From Candidatus Kryptonium sp. (GTDB taxonomy: Bacteria; Bacteroidota; Ignavibacteria; Kryptoniales; Kryptoniaceae): 64,000 bases of DNA. Of this stretch, positions 18,023-27,797 are shown in pieces. The notes beneath the pieces are model-generated. The model saw nothing but the letters and a program-made list of their open reading frames with translations. It was not told the DNA's origin and did no database searches. The DNA is taken from NCBI GenBank assembly GCA_025060635.1, contig JANXBN010000001.1, forward strand, positions 248,001 to 312,000, given 5' to 3'. Each line of letters begins with the position of its first letter. Position 1 is the first letter of the stretch. A program made the position numbers and the translations under genes.

Positions 18023-19252
18023 ATGTCGCAAATAATAGTTGGACTTGACATAGGAACAAGCAAAGTTTGCGCACTTGTTGCCTCGGTTGAGGAAAAAGGA
18101 AATATCAATATCCTCGGACTTGCAAAGGTTCCTTCGGATGGTCTTGTCCAAGGAGGTATTGTCAATATAGAGAAAACTACGGATGCGATACGCAATGTTA
18201 TAAACATGGTTGAAAAGCAATCAGGAGTAACTATAAGAAAAGTTGTCGTTGGTATTGTTGGTAATGAAATAAAAGATATCCCAAGCAAAAGTTTAATCAC
18301 AACCAGACCACCAAATCATGAGATTACACAAAAGGATGTATTACGCTTAATAGAGGATTCAAAGAAGGTAGCTAATTTATCAAATGCTGTAATTTTACAC
18401 ACATTGCCTCAGGAGTTCAAGGTTGATGGCATTGGAGGTATAAAAGATCCTGTTGGAATGGTTGGCATAAGGGTTGAAGCAGATGTTCATGTTTTAACTG
18501 CTCCAGAGCCATTGGTTGGAAATTTCAAAAAAACCGTTAATAGAGCTGGGCTTGAGGTTAGCGAGTTTGTTTTTCAACCGTTAGCTTCGGCTCGTGCTGT
18601 TCTTGATCCAGAGGAAAAAGAAATAGGCGTTGCCTTGATTGATATAGGTGCTGGAACAACAGATGTTGCTATTTTTGACAACGGGATACTTAAGTATACA
18701 GGGAGTTTATCGTTGGCTGGAGAGCAAATAACGAGAGATATCAGAAAAGCGTTTAGAATTCAAAGAGAACTTGCCGAAAAATTGAAAATTACAGAAGGAT
18801 ATGCCTTTATGGACGCTATTACAGAAGATAAAAAGATCATGGTGCATGGAATTGGTGGAAGGGAACCTTTTGAAATCACGAGAACTATGCTTTGTCAGGT
18901 GATCCAACCAAGAATTGAAGAAATTTTTGAAATTCTTTACGACGAGCACTTGAAAAAACAAGGTTTCACACGAAATTTGCCTGCGGGAATTGTGTTGACC
19001 GGTGGAACTGCTCTTTTGAAAGGGATAACTGAGTTAGCAAGCGAAATTTTTGAAATGCCAGCTCGCGTCGGCATTCCAAGTGGATTTTCTGGTGGACTTG
19101 TTAACGAAGTTCAAAGTCCAATTTATGCAACCGTTGCTGGATTGGTTTTACATAAAGCCGATGAAATTAGGCAAGGAAAGGATATAAGTGAAAATGTATT
19201 TAGTGAAGCGATGAGAAAACTGAAGGATTTTTTTAAATCAACCTTTGGCTAA
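18023..19252 (+). CDS. ftsA: Cell division actin-like protein FtsA
   Basis: 409 residues. FtsA links FtsZ filaments to the membrane and recruits late division proteins. Actin-fold phosphate loops IVGLDIGTSKVCALVA and ALIDIGAGTTDVAIF, the adenosine motif VLTGGTALLKGI and the C-terminal amphipathic tail (KLKDFFKSTFG) that binds the membrane are all visible. Confidence 0.97.
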   Translation: MSQIIVGLDIGTSKVCALVASVEEKGNINILGLAKVPSDGLVQGGIVNIEKTTDAIRNVINMVEKQSGVTIRKVVVGIVGNEIKDIPSKSLITTRPPNHEITQKDVLRLIEDSKKVANLSNAVILHTLPQEFKVDGIGGIKDPVGMVGIRVEADVHVLTAPEPLVGNFKKTVNRAGLEVSEFVFQPLASARAVLDPEEKEIGVALIDIGAGTTDVAIFDNGILKYTGSLSLAGEQITRDIRKAFRIQRELAEKLKITEGYAFMDAITEDKKIMVHGIGGREPFEITRTMLCQVIQPRIEEIFEILYDEHLKKQGFTRNLPAGIVLTGGTALLKGITELASEIFEMPARVGIPSGFSGGLVNEVQSPIYATVAGLVLHKADEIRQGKDISENVFSEAMRKLKDFFKSTFG

Positions 19253-19275
19253 AAAATTAATTTTAGGAGGGTGTC

Positions 19276-20460
19276 GTGATAACCTTAGCTGAAAGTTCAG
19301 AACAATCATCAAATACTGGAGCTAAGATAAAAGTCGTTGGAGTTGGTGGTTGCGGTTGTAATGCAATTAATAGTTTGATTAAAAAAGGAATTAGCAATGT
19401 TGAACTGATTGGTATTAACACTGATTTACAATCCTTAAATGAGTGTAAAGCACATATTAAAATTCAGGCAGGGAGGAATATAACGAAAGGACTTGGTGCT
19501 GGCGCAAGACCAGAAACTGGGCAAAAAGCAGTGGAGGAGGTAAGAGATGAAATTGAAAGAATTTTGCAGGGAAGTGATCTCGTTTTTGTTACTGCTGGAA
19601 TGGGAAAAGGTACAGGAACAGGTGGAGCTCCAGTCGTCGCCAGTATAGCTAAAAGTATGAACGCTCTCGTGATTGGAATAGTTTACACTCCATTTAATTA
19701 TGAGGGTAGCATAAGAATGAAAATAGCTGAGGAGGGTTTGAGAAACCTTAGAGAAGCAGTTGATACTCTTATTGTCATAAGTAATCAAAAGTTGCTCACA
19801 CTTGTGGGAAATTCTGAAATACCTTCAGCAATTGAGTACGGAAATGAAGTTCTTAACAATGCTGTTCGTGGTATAACAGATATAATAACTAAACATGGGA
19901 TAATTAATGTTGATTTTAACGATGTCAGAACAATTATGCGAGATATGGGAGATGCGCTTCTAGGGACGGGAATTGCAAGAGGTGAACATAGGGCGACAGA
20001 AGCAACACAAAAGGCAATTTCAAATCCGCTTGTTGAAGGTTTTTCAATAGTTGGAGCTAAAGGTGTCTTAATTAACATCGTTGGAAATAAGGTTACACTT
20101 GAGGAGGTTGATGAAGCGATCAAAGTAATAAGAGATAAAACTGGTGATGAAGTAAACCTCATCTATGGTGTCGTTCTTGATAATTCAATGAGCGATGAAC
20201 TCATGGTTACTGTTATAGCAACTGGGCTTAGTGTTCCAACTTATCCTACGAAGAAAACTCCACCTTCTACTTCCAAAAAAATATTACCAGTATATGACAG
20301 AGTGGAGAGTGCTTCATCACAGGAAGAAAACTTAAATGTTCCTACTTATATTCGCAGGGGAATTACATTGAATACGGGCACTAGTAGAGCGGTAGGAAGT
20401 GTCAAGGACGAAAGCAAGGAAGATGACAATCCAACTTTTTTAAAACAAGTTATGGATTAA
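19276..20460 (+). CDS. ftsZ: Cell division GTPase FtsZ
   Basis: 394 residues, tubulin-like ring-forming GTPase. GTP-binding motifs [12 protein letters not shown] and the tubulin signature [12 protein letters not shown] are present, as is the T7 loop [11 protein letters not shown] and, after a variable linker (about 320-380), a tail peptide NPTFLKQ like the FtsA-binding end. The start is GTG behind an unusually good Shine-Dalgarno (AGGAGGGTGTC, 19265-19275), unlike most genes in this cluster, fitting the high FtsZ demand. Confidence 0.97.
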   Translation: MITLAESSEQSSNTGAKIKVVGVGGCGCNAINSLIKKGISNVELIGINTDLQSLNECKAHIKIQAGRNITKGLGAGARPETGQKAVEEVRDEIERILQGSDLVFVTAGMGKGTGTGGAPVVASIAKSMNALVIGIVYTPFNYEGSIRMKIAEEGLRNLREAVDTLIVISNQKLLTLVGNSEIPSAIEYGNEVLNNAVRGITDIITKHGIINVDFNDVRTIMRDMGDALLGTGIARGEHRATEATQKAISNPLVEGFSIVGAKGVLINIVGNKVTLEEVDEAIKVIRDKTGDEVNLIYGVVLDNSMSDELMVTVIATGLSVPTYPTKKTPPSTSKKILPVYDRVESASSQEENLNVPTYIRRGITLNTGTSRAVGSVKDESKEDDNPTFLKQVMD

Positions 20461-20463
20461 GAG

Positions 20464-20742
20464 ATGAAACTTGAAAGGCACGAAATAGAAGATAAGTTAC
20501 AAAGTTTGAGCGGTTGGTTTTACGATGAAATGGGTGACGCAATCGTTAAGGAATTTAAATTTAAGAATTTTCGCGATGCTATGGCATTTGTATTAAGAGT
20601 TGCCTTTGAAGCTGAGGAATTTGATCATCATCCAGATATTTTCATTTTTTATAATCGGGTTAAACTTGTGCTCAGAACTCACAGCGAGGATGGCGTAACC
20701 GAAAAAGATTTTAAGGTTGCGGAGCGAATTGACAAAATTTGA
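20464..20742 (+). CDS. 4a-hydroxytetrahydrobiopterin dehydratase (PCD/DCoH family)
   Basis: 92 residues, usual length of pterin-4a-carbinolamine dehydratase. The catalytic DHHPDI block with the downstream YNRV, LRTHSEDGVTEKDF and AERIDKI matches the family. Known role: dehydration of 4a-hydroxytetrahydropterin formed by aromatic amino acid hydroxylases; many bacteria carry it without a hydroxylase, where its job is less clear. It starts 3 bases after ftsZ, so it is probably co-transcribed with the dcw operon. No hydroxylase gene is in the window. Confidence 0.88.
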   Translation: MKLERHEIEDKLQSLSGWFYDEMGDAIVKEFKFKNFRDAMAFVLRVAFEAEEFDHHPDIFIFYNRVKLVLRTHSEDGVTEKDFKVAERIDKI

Positions 20743-20769
20743 TTTTGATTTTGGAAAATTTTATATTTG
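20738..20769 (+). promoter_or_regulatory. tRNA-Leu promoter
   Basis: TTTG at 20738-20741, 20 bases, then TATATTTG at 20762-20769, ending 13 bases before the tRNA. The tRNA-Lys gene has the same TTTG-N20-TATATTTG arrangement. TAnnTTTG is the known -7 box of Bacteroidota. Confidence 0.7.
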
Positions 20770-20782
20770 CAATTGGATTAAT

Positions 20783-20864
<82 letters not shown>

Positions 20865-20893
20865 CTAACTCCAACCGAAAGGTTCATATCTTA

Positions 20894-20925
20894 TTTGTTT
20901 TACTTTCAAAAACAGGTTATATTTA
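20894..20925 (+). promoter_or_regulatory. haem operon promoter
   Basis: TTTG at 20894-20897, 20 bases, TATATTTA at 20918-20925; start of hemX-like gene 31 bases downstream. Same architecture as the tRNA promoters. Confidence 0.6.
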
Positions 20926-20955
20926 CCACTGAAAATTAAATTTATACTGTTGAAG

Positions 20956-21780
20956 ATGCTTCTGGTTTTGAAAATTTTTAAAATTGTTTTACCGATTTTA
21001 TATATAACGACATGCTGGCTTTACGGCAGGGCATTTTTCAAAGACGATGTAAAAGCACGAAAGCTGAAAACGAAATTTCTAATCTTCACACTCGTCCTTC
21101 ACTTTATTTATCTTCTCGTCAGAACTGCCGAACTTAGACATCCTCCTGTTACATCTGTTTTTGAACTTTTATGTGTTCTTGGATTTTCACTTGCGCTTGC
21201 TTATATCGTAATTGAAGCATTAACCAAGATTAAAAACACAGGTTTCTTTGCGATTCTGATCTCTTCAATTCTTGTCATTATAGCAGGGCTTTTCTCAAGG
21301 GACATTTATGGGTTTGAACATGATGTTTTAAAAAATGAATTCCTCGCCTTACATGTAACCTCAGCGCTCGTCGGATATTCAGCTTTCGCCCTATCAGCAA
21401 TCTATGGGCTTCTTTACATAATGCTTTACAATAAGCTCAGAAGTAAAACATTTGACATCGTTTATAAAAACCTTCCAAATCTTGAAACAATTGAAGCGAT
21501 GCTTCACAAATCCGCAACGATCGGTTTTATCGCTTTGACATTTGTCATAATAATTGGCTTTATCTGGTTGCCGAAGGCATTTCAAAACTTTTCTTATACA
21601 GACGCTAAACTTGTTGGGACTTTCTTAATATGGCTTGTTTATGGATCCGCTTTAATTATGAGGAAATCTATATTTTTAACAGGGAAGAAGGTGGCAATTA
21701 TGTCAATAATTGGTTTCTTGCTCACATTCATAGTAATGGCTTTTACAACTGCGATGTCTGGGTTTCATAGATTTTTTTGA
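20956..21780 (+). CDS. HemX/CcsA-like cytochrome c assembly membrane protein
   Basis: 274 residues, about eight predicted membrane segments, with ELRHPPVTSVFELL as in the CcsA/HemX family and His residues in HVTSALVGYSAFALSAIYGLLY. The tryptophan-rich WWD haem-handling motif of true CcsA/CcmC is not seen, so HemX, which in Bacillus is encoded beside hemA and affects HemA levels, is the nearer analogue. Lead gene of the haem operon, 21 bases before hemA. ATG at 20956 chosen; a TTG two codons earlier is possible. Confidence 0.8.
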   Translation: MLLVLKIFKIVLPILYITTCWLYGRAFFKDDVKARKLKTKFLIFTLVLHFIYLLVRTAELRHPPVTSVFELLCVLGFSLALAYIVIEALTKIKNTGFFAILISSILVIIAGLFSRDIYGFEHDVLKNEFLALHVTSALVGYSAFALSAIYGLLYIMLYNKLRSKTFDIVYKNLPNLETIEAMLHKSATIGFIALTFVIIIGFIWLPKAFQNFSYTDAKLVGTFLIWLVYGSALIMRKSIFLTGKKVAIMSIIGFLLTFIVMAFTTAMSGFHRFF

Positions 21781-21800
21781 GAATAAAGTTTTGAATAAAT

Positions 21801-23060
21801 ATGGATTTATTGCTTGTTGGATTAAACCATAAAACCGCTGGCGTTGAAGTAAGGGAAAAACTTTATTATACACTTGAAGAAACCAAAGAAATTCTTCCAG
21901 AAATTGTTCATCTTTTTCTAAAAGAAGGAGTGCTGTTATCAACTTGCAACCGAACGGAACTTTATGGGGTTTTAAAAAGCGATGAAGTTAAACCAGAGCA
22001 GATTGTAAATTTTCTCATTTCTAAAAAGGAAGCATATCAGATTGTTGATTACTCTCACTTTTACATAATGCGCTCATACGATGCAGTAAGACATCTACTT
22101 GAGGTTGCCTCTGGAATTGATTCAATGCTTATAGGCGATGTCCAAATTCTCGGGCAGGTAAAGGATGCGTATGAGGTTGCTGTGAAGTGTGGAGTTGTTG
22201 GAACACTTCTACACCAAGTTTTTCATACCGCTTTTAGAGCTGGAAAGAGGGCAAAGTCGGAAACATCAATAAGTGAAGGCGCTGTTTCAATAAGCTATGC
22301 AGCGGTTGAACTCGCTGAAAAAATTTTCGCAGATCTTTCAAAAAAGAAAGGAATGCTCATCGGAGCGGGAGAAACAGCTGAACTTACAGCAAAGCATCTT
22401 TCCTCTCATGGTATGAGCGAACTTTACATCGCAAACAGGACAATAGAAAGGGCTCAAAAACTCGCAGAACAATTTAATGGAAAAGTTATAACACTTGAAG
22501 AAATAACAGATAAACTTTCCGAAGTTGATATCGTCGTTAGCTCCGTAGCTGTGAGTGATTATATCCTTACATTTTCTCAAGTGAAAAATGCGATGTCAAA
22601 AAGAGGTAATAGACCAATTCTTATCATAGATATCGGCGTCCCAAGAAATGTAGAACCATCAGTTAAGGAAATTGAAAATGTTTTTCTTGAAGACATTGAT
22701 TCACTTGAATCAATTGCAAAGGCAAATTATGAGAGAAGGTTGAGCGAAATACCAAAGGTTCAACGCATAATTGATGAGGAACTTAAGAATTTTATCAAAT
22801 GGTACGAATCTTATCAAGTCGCTCCGACAATAAAATTGTTGCGTGAGAGATTTGAAGAGATAAGACAGATTGAAATTGAAAAGTATAGAAACAAATTTTC
22901 TCCAGAGGACTTTCAAAAGGTTGACGCTTTGACAAGGTCATTGGTAAATAAATTACTTCACACTCCAACTGTGAGCATACGGGAATCGTCCAACGGGAAA
23001 CCTGAATCTGAGAGGATAAAATTTATACAATTTGTCAGGGAATTATTTGGACTGGAATAA
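21801..23060 (+). CDS. hemA: Glutamyl-tRNA reductase HemA
   Basis: 419 residues. NADPH-dependent reduction of Glu-tRNA(Glu) to glutamate-1-semialdehyde, first step of C5 tetrapyrrole synthesis. Catalytic Cys in STCNRTELYG, the GIDSMLIGDVQILGQVK signature, NADPH-binding region (IGAGETAELTAKHL, ANRTIERAQKLA) and a C-terminal dimerisation helix are seen. Presence of this gene rather than an ALA synthase shows the C5 route is used. Confidence 0.97.
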   Translation: MDLLLVGLNHKTAGVEVREKLYYTLEETKEILPEIVHLFLKEGVLLSTCNRTELYGVLKSDEVKPEQIVNFLISKKEAYQIVDYSHFYIMRSYDAVRHLLEVASGIDSMLIGDVQILGQVKDAYEVAVKCGVVGTLLHQVFHTAFRAGKRAKSETSISEGAVSISYAAVELAEKIFADLSKKKGMLIGAGETAELTAKHLSSHGMSELYIANRTIERAQKLAEQFNGKVITLEEITDKLSEVDIVVSSVAVSDYILTFSQVKNAMSKRGNRPILIIDIGVPRNVEPSVKEIENVFLEDIDSLESIAKANYERRLSEIPKVQRIIDEELKNFIKWYESYQVAPTIKLLRERFEEIRQIEIEKYRNKFSPEDFQKVDALTRSLVNKLLHTPTVSIRESSNGKPESERIKFIQFVRELFGLE

Positions 23061-23078
23061 AAATAAACTCTTGTGATA

Positions 23079-24008
23079 ATGCAAAAAATAATTATTGGAA
23101 CGCGTGGTAGCAAACTAGCTTTGTGGCAGACGGAATTCGTTAAAGAAAAACTTTCAAAGGTTGTTCCAGATATTGAATTTGAAATCAAAATCATAAAAAC
23201 GACGGGAGATAAAATTCTTAACTCCCCACTTTCAAAAATTGGCGATAAAGGAATTTTCACAAGGGAAATTGAAATTGAACTTTTGGATGGCAAAATTGAC
23301 ATGGCGGTTCATAGCTTAAAAGATCTTCCGACGAAGTTGCCCGATGGATTGACTATCGGTGCTGTAACGGAGCGAGAAGATGTAAGGGATGTTTTGATCT
23401 CACGAAATGATTTAAAACTTGCTGATCTACCTCTAAATTCTGTGATAGCTACAGGTAGTTTAAGGCGAAGGGCTCAACTTCTCAATATAAGACCTGATTT
23501 TAAATTTGTTGAAATTCGCGGAAACATTGACACAAGGTTCAGAAAGTTTGATGAGTCAAACTGGGACGGGATGATACTTGCTTATGCTGGTGTCAAAAGA
23601 ATGAATTATACAAGTAGAGTTTCTGAAGTAATTTCAACGGATATCATCTTACCTGCGGTTGGTCAAGGCGCAATTGCGATTGAAGTCAGGGAGAAAGACG
23701 AAAAAATCCTTGATCTTGTAAGAAAAGTAAACCATCTTGAAACCGAACTCGCAACGAGAGCAGAACGAGCACTTTTGAGATATCTTGAAGGTGGATGTCA
23801 AATTCCAATTGGGGCATTCGCTTATGTTTCAAATGGGAAAATTAAACTTTCCGCAATGGTAAGCAATCTTGATGGCACATTCCTTGTACGTGATTCGGTT
23901 GAGGGTGATGTAAATGATCAAGTTGAAAACCTTGGATTTGAACTTGCCGAAAAACTTCTTCAACAAGGTGCATCAAAAATTCTTGATGAAATAAGGAAGA
24001 TAACTTAA
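23079..24008 (+). CDS. hemC: Porphobilinogen deaminase HemC
   Basis: 309 residues from the ATG; a GTG two codons before is possible. It polymerises four porphobilinogens to hydroxymethylbilane. Seen: GTRGSKLALWQT, VHSLKDLPT, ATGSLRRRAQLL, the arginines of the active site (EIRGNIDTR) and the dipyrromethane-anchoring Cys in EGGCQIPIG. Confidence 0.97.
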   Translation: MQKIIIGTRGSKLALWQTEFVKEKLSKVVPDIEFEIKIIKTTGDKILNSPLSKIGDKGIFTREIEIELLDGKIDMAVHSLKDLPTKLPDGLTIGAVTEREDVRDVLISRNDLKLADLPLNSVIATGSLRRRAQLLNIRPDFKFVEIRGNIDTRFRKFDESNWDGMILAYAGVKRMNYTSRVSEVISTDIILPAVGQGAIAIEVREKDEKILDLVRKVNHLETELATRAERALLRYLEGGCQIPIGAFAYVSNGKIKLSAMVSNLDGTFLVRDSVEGDVNDQVENLGFELAEKLLQQGASKILDEIRKIT

Positions 24009-24011
24009 AAA

Positions 24012-24773
24012 ATGAAAGTTTTGATAACACGAGATAAATCACAAGCAATTGAGTTTGCAAACTATCTTGAATCTTTCGGCCTCGTTCCTATTTTCTTTCC
24101 GACAATTGAGATAGTTGAGCCTGATTCTTGGGAAGAAGTTGACGAGCGAATTAAGCGAATTGATGATTATACCGATATAATTTTCACTAGCTCAAATGGA
24201 GTTAGATTTTTCTTTGAAAGGTTTGTCAGGTTTTATCCGATTGAGAAACTTAAAACGAAAAGATTTCACGCTGTTGGAGTGAGGACGAAAAACGAGATTG
24301 AGAAGTATGGTTTTAGAGTTGAAGCTTTACCAGAAAAATCTGATAAAGAGAGTTTGTTCGCAAAAATTTTAGCATCCGACGAAGCTAAATTTCTATTCCC
24401 CCGAGGTAATCTTTCGGATGAGATGTTTATAAAACTTTTGAAGGAAAGCGGTTTCAAAGTTGACGATGTTGTTGTCTATAAAACTATAAAACCTGACATA
24501 GACGAAAAAAGTAGGAATGAAATTAAGTCAATGATTGAAAGTGGAGAGATAAAGTTTATAACTTTTTTCAGCCCGTCAAGCGTAAGGAATTTTTTTGAGA
24601 TCTTAGGAGATCTAAAATTGAATGGTCAAAAGATCGCTGTTATAGGTGAAACTACCCTTAAAGAATGTGAAAAGTTTGGTTTAAGTGTTGATATAAATCC
24701 GATGGAGATCAATCCCAAACCAAGTGCGAAGTTTCTTGCTGAGTTAATTAACATAGAAAAAACAAAATTCTGA
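24012..24773 (+). CDS. hemD: Uroporphyrinogen-III synthase HemD
   Basis: 253 residues with the two-domain HemD fold; conserved spots include VLITRDKSQ at the start, FTSSNGVRFF, AVGVRTKNEIEKYG, FFSPSSVRNF and AVIGETTLKECEKFG. It cyclises hydroxymethylbilane. Family sequence identity is low, but position between hemC and hemE settles the call. Confidence 0.94.
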   Translation: MKVLITRDKSQAIEFANYLESFGLVPIFFPTIEIVEPDSWEEVDERIKRIDDYTDIIFTSSNGVRFFFERFVRFYPIEKLKTKRFHAVGVRTKNEIEKYGFRVEALPEKSDKESLFAKILASDEAKFLFPRGNLSDEMFIKLLKESGFKVDDVVVYKTIKPDIDEKSRNEIKSMIESGEIKFITFFSPSSVRNFFEILGDLKLNGQKIAVIGETTLKECEKFGLSVDINPMEINPKPSAKFLAELINIEKTKF

Positions 24774-24775
24774 AA

Positions 24776-25843
24776 TTGGACTTGCGGAACGATATATTTT
24801 TGAAAGCTTGTAGAGGCGATAAAGCGGAGCGAACTCCGATCTGGATAATGCGCCAAGCTGGAAGATATTTGCCCGATTATAGGAAGATAAGAGCACAATA
24901 CGATTTCCTCACAATGATAAAAACTCCGGAACTTGCGTCGGAGGTAACAATCCAACCGATTGAAATAATTGGTGTTGATGCTGGAATAATTTTTTCTGAT
25001 ATACTTGTCCTTCCGGAAGCTATGGGTTTAAATCTTTACATTGAAGAAAACAGGGGACCACGATTTGAAAAAAATATCAAAAGCGAGGCGGATATTGAGA
25101 ATCTTATCATTCCAGATCCGACTGAAAAGTTAAAATATGTTCTTGAAGCGATAAGGTTAACGAAACGAAACATTGATGTTCCGCTTATTGGTTTTGCCGG
25201 TTCGCCGTGGACTTTGTTTGCCTACATGGTTGAAAGTGAGCCTGGAAAGGATTTTAAAAATGCAAAATTGTTTATCTATACCGAGCCCAAACTTGCTCAT
25301 AAACTCCTTGAAAAAATTTCCGTTGCTGTTTCTGATTTTCTAATATCACAAATTGAATATGGTGCTGACGCAGTCCAGATATTTGACACTTGGGGTGGTA
25401 TCCTAAACCATGATGATTTCGTAGAGTTTTCTTTGAATTACATTTCATATGTGATTGAAAAAGTTAAGGCGCAATTCCCCCATATCCCGTTGATTTTATT
25501 TTCAAAAGGTGTGTGGCAGTGGATTGATGAAATTATTAACTTAGGTTGTGATGTTATAAGTATTGACTGGACATTTGATATTAAAAAGGCCAGGGAGAAA
25601 TCATATGATAAGGTTTCCATACAAGGAAACCTTGATCCAGTTGTTCTTCTCACGAAGCCAGAAGTGATTGTTCGTGAGACTATAAAGATACTTGAAAAGT
25701 ATGGTAGTGGCGACCGACATATCTTTAACCTCGGTCATGGAATTTTACCTGAAACACCCGTTGAAAATGTTAAACTTCTTGTTGAAACAGTAAAGACGGA
25801 AAGCAGAAAATATCATAAACAAAATGATCGTTGGAAATTATGA
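24776..25843 (+). CDS. hemE: Uroporphyrinogen decarboxylase HemE
   Basis: 355 residues. Decarboxylates uroporphyrinogen III to coproporphyrinogen III. The N-terminal signature TPIWIMRQAGRYLPDYR, GFAGSPWTLF, QIFDTWGG and GNLDPVVL are present. The start is probably TTG just after the hemD stop; another TTG lies two codons further. No ATG is available without losing conserved sequence. The end overlaps hemN (ATGA). Confidence 0.97.
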   Translation: MDLRNDIFLKACRGDKAERTPIWIMRQAGRYLPDYRKIRAQYDFLTMIKTPELASEVTIQPIEIIGVDAGIIFSDILVLPEAMGLNLYIEENRGPRFEKNIKSEADIENLIIPDPTEKLKYVLEAIRLTKRNIDVPLIGFAGSPWTLFAYMVESEPGKDFKNAKLFIYTEPKLAHKLLEKISVAVSDFLISQIEYGADAVQIFDTWGGILNHDDFVEFSLNYISYVIEKVKAQFPHIPLILFSKGVWQWIDEIINLGCDVISIDWTFDIKKAREKSYDKVSIQGNLDPVVLLTKPEVIVRETIKILEKYGSGDRHIFNLGHGILPETPVENVKLLVETVKTESRKYHKQNDRWKL

Positions 25844-27225
25844 AATTTACAGGTGTTGATATACAGCTTTTGAAAAAATACGATCGCCCTGGGCCAAGAT
25901 ATACAAGTTATCCTCCAGCCCCGGCCTTTTCAAAAGATTTCGGTCCTGATGATTATAGAAACGCAATAGTTGAAAATAATCTTCAAAATTCAAAATCTGA
26001 TCTATCACTTTATTTCCACATTCCTTTCTGTGATACGCTGTGTTATTTTTGCGGATGCAATATGCTTGTGACACATAGGCGCGAGACCATAAGAAAATAT
26101 CTTGACTATCTTAAAAAGGAAATTGATATGGTGTGGCGCTTAATCTCTCCAGAAAGAAAAGTAACACAATTGCACTGGGGTGGTGGAACTCCTTCTTACC
26201 TTGATCCTGATGAAATAAGAGAATTAGGAAACTTTATCAACGAGAGATTTAGATATGTTGATGAGCCTGAGGTAGGGGTTGAGATTGATCCACGAGGTTT
26301 AACATATGAACATATGAAGGCATTCCAAGAGGTTGGATTTAATAGAATAAGCATGGGGGTTCAAGATTTTGATCCTAAAGTTCAAAAAGCCGTTAATAGG
26401 ATTCAGCCTGAAACGATAACAAGGCAAGCTATTGATTGGGCGCGCGAATTGGGCTTCAGAAGTATAAACATAGATTTAATTTATGGTTTGCCGTTTCAAA
26501 CAGTTGAGTCATTTGAGAAAACAATTGACAAGATAATTGAGCTCTCGCCTGAAAGGCTTGCCGTTTTCAACTTTGCTTATGTCCCATGGCTTAAACCTCA
26601 TCAGCGTGTGATAAAAAAAGAGGATCTACCAACTCCGGAAGTTAAATTGCAAATCTTGAAAATGACGATTGAAAAATTAACAGAAGCTGGATATGTTTAT
26701 ATCGGGATGGATCATTTTGCGAAGCCAGATGACGAGCTTGCAATTGCACAAAGAGAGAAGACTCTATATAGAAATTTCCAAGGTTATTCGACCCGCGCTG
26801 GGGCTGATTTGTATGCTTTTGGAATGTCAGCAATAAGTCAATTTCAAAACATCTATGCCCAAAATTATAAAGAATTGAAAGATTACTACGCAAGGATTGA
26901 CGAAGAAAAATTTCCAACGGTGGTTGGATATAAGATGAGCCAAGATGATATCATAAGAAAGCATGTGATAATGCGCTTGATGTGTGATATGGAACTAACT
27001 AAAAGTGAAGTTGAAAGGAAATTTGGGATAAACTTTGATGAATACTTTGCGGATTCGCTTCCGAAACTTCAAGAATTTATTGATGATGGACTCGTTGAAT
27101 TAACAGATGATAAAATAATTGTCACTTTGATGGGACGACTTGTGATAAGGAATATAGCTATGTGCTTTGACGCATATCTTGAAAAAATGATGAAAGAAAA
27201 ACCGATATTTTCACGAACTGTTTAA
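25840..27225 (+). CDS. hemN: Oxygen-independent coproporphyrinogen III oxidase HemN
   Basis: 461 residues, radical SAM enzyme. The 4Fe-4S motif CDTLCYFCGC near residue 60, YHIP-type FHIPFCD, LHWGGGTPSYLD and the SAM-contacting VGVEIDPRG are present. It makes protoporphyrinogen IX without oxygen, suggesting haem synthesis under low oxygen. Last gene of the operon; start is the ATG overlapping the hemE stop. It ends 2 bases from the convergent HNH gene. Confidence 0.96.
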   Translation: MKFTGVDIQLLKKYDRPGPRYTSYPPAPAFSKDFGPDDYRNAIVENNLQNSKSDLSLYFHIPFCDTLCYFCGCNMLVTHRRETIRKYLDYLKKEIDMVWRLISPERKVTQLHWGGGTPSYLDPDEIRELGNFINERFRYVDEPEVGVEIDPRGLTYEHMKAFQEVGFNRISMGVQDFDPKVQKAVNRIQPETITRQAIDWARELGFRSINIDLIYGLPFQTVESFEKTIDKIIELSPERLAVFNFAYVPWLKPHQRVIKKEDLPTPEVKLQILKMTIEKLTEAGYVYIGMDHFAKPDDELAIAQREKTLYRNFQGYSTRAGADLYAFGMSAISQFQNIYAQNYKELKDYYARIDEEKFPTVVGYKMSQDDIIRKHVIMRLMCDMELTKSEVERKFGINFDEYFADSLPKLQEFIDDGLVELTDDKIIVTLMGRLVIRNIAMCFDAYLEKMMKEKPIFSRTV

Positions 27226-27227
27226 AT

Positions 27228-27743
27228 TCACAAAAATAGATAAGGTTTCCAACTCTCGTCAATTTCACCAACGAAATTCTTAAGGAAAAAAATTGGATTA
27301 GGTTTTCTGGGTTTCCTTAGTAATTTCATTCCAGCTTCTTCTGGGGTTCTATCACCTTTTTTATTGTTACATTGCACGCAGGCGCACACAAGATTCTCCC
27401 AAGTATCTTCGCCACCTTTTGATTTCGGTATCACATGATCAACAGTTAAAGGAACTCCTGTGCGACCGCAGTACTGACATCTGTGATTATCCCTTTTCAA
27501 AATGTTCTTTCTCGTTAAAATTACCCTGCGATATGGCATATGAATATAATACGATAACCTTACGACTGTCGGAAATGGAATTGAATAAGAAACAGACCTT
27601 ATGTATTGTCCCTCTCTTGCTGCTACAAGTTCAGCTTTGCCAAGATAAAGAAGATTTATTGCTTTCTTAACGGGACAGATGCTCATTGGCTCGTAGTTTT
27701 GATTCAAGACGAGGACTTTTCGGTGTAACGGATTTGAAACCAT
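27228..27743 (-). CDS. HNH endonuclease family protein
   Basis: 171 residues. An N-terminal RKVLVLNQNYEPMSI block and a C-terminal HNH nuclease domain: zinc-type Cys pairs CQYC and CACVQC flank LTVDHVIPKSKGGEDTWENLV, where DH is the metal-binding pair. This short form is widespread and of unknown role; it is not obviously mobile here. No clear Shine-Dalgarno precedes the chosen ATG, but a perfect one lies 18 in-frame codons upstream with no stop between, so an N-terminally longer form from a rare start cannot be excluded. Confidence 0.88.
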   Translation of the reverse strand: MVSNPLHRKVLVLNQNYEPMSICPVKKAINLLYLGKAELVAAREGQYIRSVSYSIPFPTVVRLSYYIHMPYRRVILTRKNILKRDNHRCQYCGRTGVPLTVDHVIPKSKGGEDTWENLVCACVQCNNKKGDRTPEEAGMKLLRKPRKPNPIFFLKNFVGEIDESWKPYLFL

Positions 27744-27797
27744 TTCTTTTTCTTCGTACAGCCGAAATTTGAATTGGACTTCTTCTCTGAATTTAAT

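Noticed and set aside
20873-20884. Terminator AACC-GAAA-GGTT after tRNA-Leu
   Set aside because: Only four pairs and no proper T-tract; too weak to call.
27228-27743. HNH gene as a homing endonuclease in an intron
   Set aside because: It is an independent gene with own context, not inserted in another gene, and lacks homing-type DNA-binding repeats.
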